Under the pieces are notes generated by a model. The model had not been told where the DNA came from, searched no databases, and saw only the letters and a program-made list of their open reading frames with translations. Positions 30,488 to 32,613 of a DNA stretch of 32,613 bases are shown one piece after another. The translations under genes and the position numbers were made by a program. Source of the stretch: a virus; IMG/VR virus record IMGVR_UViG_3300044630_003566, positions 1 to 32,613 of that record. One strand, given 5' to 3'. Each line of letters begins with the position of its first letter. The first letter of the stretch is position 1.

Positions 30488-32350
30488 TTATCTCAATTCT
30501 TGTAAGTCAAATGTACGTACTCCATCAACTGTGATACGTCCGTAGAAACGGTTGTTAACCATTTTCTTAGCGTATCGTGTCATAATACCTTTGATAGGTG
30601 TAAAGTTAAATGGATTGTACATTGTAGGTGTCAATTGTAGAGGTACATACGGTGCGTAGATGTAACCAGTGTCTAACAATGATGTTCCTTTGTGTCCAAT
30701 CAAAACTTGGTTTGGTGGGAAGTAAGGATCACGGTAAACTTGGTAACGTCCTGCTAAAGTACCTACTCTTTCGATACCCATGTTATATTGATCTTGCTCA
30801 GGTGAAGCGTTAGATACGTGGAAGTACTCCAAATCATCAAAAATTGCGGAAACCTCAGATGATACAACGATCCAGTTAGCACCACCACGAAGAGTTGACT
30901 TGTGGATTTGTGCGGACAACTGGTTGATTGCTGTGATCAAAGTTTGGTTCCAGTCTTTTTGAGTGTAAGAAGTTGTTTGAGAAATTCTTCTCCATCCGTT
31001 GTAATCCCAACGTAAGTTCCAAGCCGCACCTTTACGAAGGTCACGTAGAATTTCACGATCGATTTCAGCAGCCACTTGTTCAGACAACAATGCTGTAAGT
31101 TCAGCCTCTGCGTCGATGTTGTGGAATGCCGCAACGTCTTGTGCTAATTCAGGAGACCATTGTGCTCTTAGTTTTCTTTCAGACACAGAAACAGTTACTG
31201 ATTCTAAGTCAAAAGATACTTCACCAATTTTGTCTTCGAATTCTAATTCTTCATAACGTCTCCAAACAGCGGTAAACGATGTTGCAGATGCTGCAGAATA
31301 GATAGTAGTACCTGTGTAACCATCCAAAGATGTTGAGTTACAATCAGCACAAACTGGACAAGATAAGTCAACTTCTAAATAGATACAACCTTCTGGGTCA
31401 CAGATGTTGTCAAAAGAACCACCGTTTCCGGTAGCGGCCCATTTAGTTTGAGAAGTTGTAGAGTTAGGATTAACGATTCCTTTACCGTATTGTTGAGTAA
31501 CAACTCTAAACAATAATGGAACTGGAGCCGCTTGTGTACCTAATACATTACAAGGTGTTGTAGATGCGGAAATAGTTGGTTGGTTTGCGAAGATTTTAAG
31601 ATCTGAAAGGAAAGTCTCAGAATCAACTTCAGCACCATCCGGTCCTACTAATTTACCCCATCCGATGTAAGAATTCCATCCACAAAGTTTCATGATGATT
31701 TTTCGGTAATTACCTTCAGAAGTAATTTGGAAATCAACCAAGTTACCGTTAGACCATTGTAACATGGATGTGTTTTGTGTTACAGCAGACCAACGACCTT
31801 TAGAATAATCGAATAATCCTGGAGGATCTAATCCTGCCTCAGAACCTTCATAAAACAAATCATAAAGATTTTTTGAGTAAGTAGGATTGTATGTTCCGTT
31901 ACCACTGTCATATCCTGCGTTAGGATCACCAGGGTAGTTACCAGGTGCACCTACAGGAGAATAATGGTCTCCAGAGTTTGACGGATATGCTCCTGTGTAA
32001 GTACCACCAGAATATCCTTGAATTTTAGGTACAAAGTAGAACAATTTACCAATTGGTAAGTTCATTGCTTGTACTGATACGATGTCATTTGCCAACAATT
32101 TAGAGAAAACTCGACGAATGATTGGGAAAACAACAGTTTCGAACGCTCCGTTAGAACCTTCAGAAGTTGCTTCGTTAATCAAATGTGACGCTTGGTTTTC
32201 ATATAATTGTGCCACGTTTTCTTTTAGATGACCTCTAAGACCATCAAGGAATCCTAATCGATCCCATTTGTTAATAGTATCTTCTTTGATAACTTTAAGG
32301 TGCTTAAGACCGATGTTACCAACAAGACCTGATTCTAATAATGCTCCCAT
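30488..32350 (-). CDS. 23: Major capsid protein (T4 gp23-like)
   Basis: Forms the hexamers of the phage head. The 620-residue protein matches gp23 along its length: a helical N-terminal prodomain; VSVSERKLRAQWSPELAQDV then NIDAEAELTALLSEQ; and GRYQVYRDPYF, IGHKG, DTGYIYAPYVPL, FNFTPIKGIMTRY and FYGRITVDGV at the C-terminus. HLINE|A at 57-61 fits the (I/L)xE cleavage site that removes about 60 residues (65 in T4). It is about 100 residues longer than T4 gp23, with a Gly/Tyr/Pro-rich insert (110-160) and a five-Cys cluster (C317, C322, C331, C334, C337). The DNA is less AT-rich and uses different codons from its neighbours, as expected for a highly expressed gene. Confidence 0.95.
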   Translation of the reverse strand: MGALLESGLVGNIGLKHLKVIKEDTINKWDRLGFLDGLRGHLKENVAQLYENQASHLINEATSEGSNGAFETVVFPIIRRVFSKLLANDIVSVQAMNLPIGKLFYFVPKIQGYSGGTYTGAYPSNSGDHYSPVGAPGNYPGDPNAGYDSGNGTYNPTYSKNLYDLFYEGSEAGLDPPGLFDYSKGRWSAVTQNTSMLQWSNGNLVDFQITSEGNYRKIIMKLCGWNSYIGWGKLVGPDGAEVDSETFLSDLKIFANQPTISASTTPCNVLGTQAAPVPLLFRVVTQQYGKGIVNPNSTTSQTKWAATGNGGSFDNICDPEGCIYLEVDLSCPVCADCNSTSLDGYTGTTIYSAASATSFTAVWRRYEELEFEDKIGEVSFDLESVTVSVSERKLRAQWSPELAQDVAAFHNIDAEAELTALLSEQVAAEIDREILRDLRKGAAWNLRWDYNGWRRISQTTSYTQKDWNQTLITAINQLSAQIHKSTLRGGANWIVVSSEVSAIFDDLEYFHVSNASPEQDQYNMGIERVGTLAGRYQVYRDPYFPPNQVLIGHKGTSLLDTGYIYAPYVPLQLTPTMYNPFNFTPIKGIMTRYAKKMVNNRFYGRITVDGVRTFDLQELR

Positions 32351-32388
32351 TTTTAATTTTTTTTAGGCTTTATTTAGTTTTATGTATA

Positions 32389-32401
32389 TAATAAATATAC
32401 G
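32389..32401 (-). promoter_or_regulatory. Late promoter motif of the capsid gene
   Basis: Read on the minus strand, CGTATATTTATTA lies 38 bases before the capsid ATG, in a 73-base gap. The same 13 bases occur at 28171-28183 on the plus strand. With the distance to the start codon, this is the best-placed copy of the TATTTATW motif and the likely late promoter for the major capsid protein. The leader ends in an A-rich stretch instead of a Shine-Dalgarno box. Confidence 0.6.
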
Positions 32402-32423
32402 AGTTTTTAAAAAAGTTTATTTT

Positions 32424-32613
32424 TTATAGTTTTTTCATCAAATCCTTCATTCGTAAGAACTGAGGATTCTCATAAGTTTTTGATTCGATCAAGTTTACTG
32501 AAGACCCATTAGATGGAGTTTTGTTTACAGTTCTCTCGATAGATTCGTTTATTTTTGATTTTGACTCATTGATAGTTGGTGTTGTGTCCAATTCTGATTT
32601 GATTGTACGATAA
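32424..32613 (-). CDS. C-terminal part of a possible prohead scaffold protein
   Basis: A minus-strand frame open to the window edge, ending with TAA at 32424-32426; 62 residues are visible. It is polar and Ser/Asn/Lys/Glu-rich with TINES, KINES and LIES, three matches to the (I/L)xE-type prohead protease site, and it ends NPQFLRMKDLMKKL, a terminal helix. In T4 the scaffold gene 22 lies just upstream of gene 23 and its product is cut many times by gp21. Position, polar composition and repeated sites fit a gp22-like core protein, but the visible part is too short to be sure. Confidence 0.5.
   Translation of the reverse strand, partial: YRTIKSELDTTPTINESKSKINESIERTVNKTPSNGSSVNLIESKTYENPQFLRMKDLMKKL

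Noticed and set aside
1-32613. tRNA genes, CRISPR arrays, insertion sequences, att sites or a diversity-generating retroelement.
   Set aside because: No long direct or inverted repeat, transposase, reverse transcriptase or cloverleaf-like stretch was found by eye; almost all bases are in coding frames.

Overview
The window looks like part of the genome of a large T4-like tailed phage (myovirus type) infecting a Bacteroidota host, probably a Flavobacteria-like bacterium. The phage assignment rests on a gp23-type major capsid protein, a gp55-type late sigma factor, a PhoH-like ATPase, a dUTPase and a gp5-like baseplate OB-fold protein. The host inference rests on very AT-rich DNA, A-rich sequence rather than Shine-Dalgarno boxes before most start codons, and one promoter matching the Bacteroidota form (TTG, 20 bases, TAnnTTTG) at 28657-28687. 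I see no tRNA, CRISPR array, insertion sequence or gene-free stretch over 300 bases.

Layout. (1) 1-2011, plus strand: five small packed genes, four of unknown function and one stand-alone WYL domain; two end in a hydrophobic helix that begins ITESV. (2) 2070-20692, plus strand: an almost gap-free run dominated by glycan genes. It holds about twelve candidate glycosyltransferases of several folds, a WecB-like UDP-GlcNAc 2-epimerase, a GDP-mannose 3,5-epimerase-like enzyme, a HAD/nucleotidyltransferase fusion, a TagD-like glycerol-3-phosphate cytidylyltransferase, a compact GDPD-like phosphodiesterase and two methyltransferases. Ordinary phage genes (DEDDy exonuclease, dUTPase, PhoH, degenerate HAD) are interleaved. 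(3) 20692-28124, plus strand: the late sigma factor, then virion genes (baseplate OB-fold protein, beta-rich appendage-like protein, Cys-pair repeat protein, candidate internal head protein). (4) 28186-30425: an HNH-type endonuclease, two small unknown genes, and a minus-strand basic protein with duplicated targeting-like segments. (5) 30436-32613: a bidirectional terminator, the minus-strand major capsid gene and the end of a second minus-strand gene that may be the prohead scaffold.

How the genes may work together. The glycan block could make and attach a complex, partly methylated glycan, possibly carrying glycerol phosphate, to virion proteins or to the host surface. The adjacent GDPD and TagD genes suggest a short route from glycerophosphodiesters to CDP-glycerol. 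The gp55-like sigma factor probably reads the TATTTAT(A/T) motif found before several structural genes, including the capsid gene. Several proteins carry short helices ending in (I/L)xE, the form of T4 capsid-targeting and prohead-protease sites, so a set of proteins may be packed in the head and cleaved there. Functions come from sequence reading only; no database search was run.
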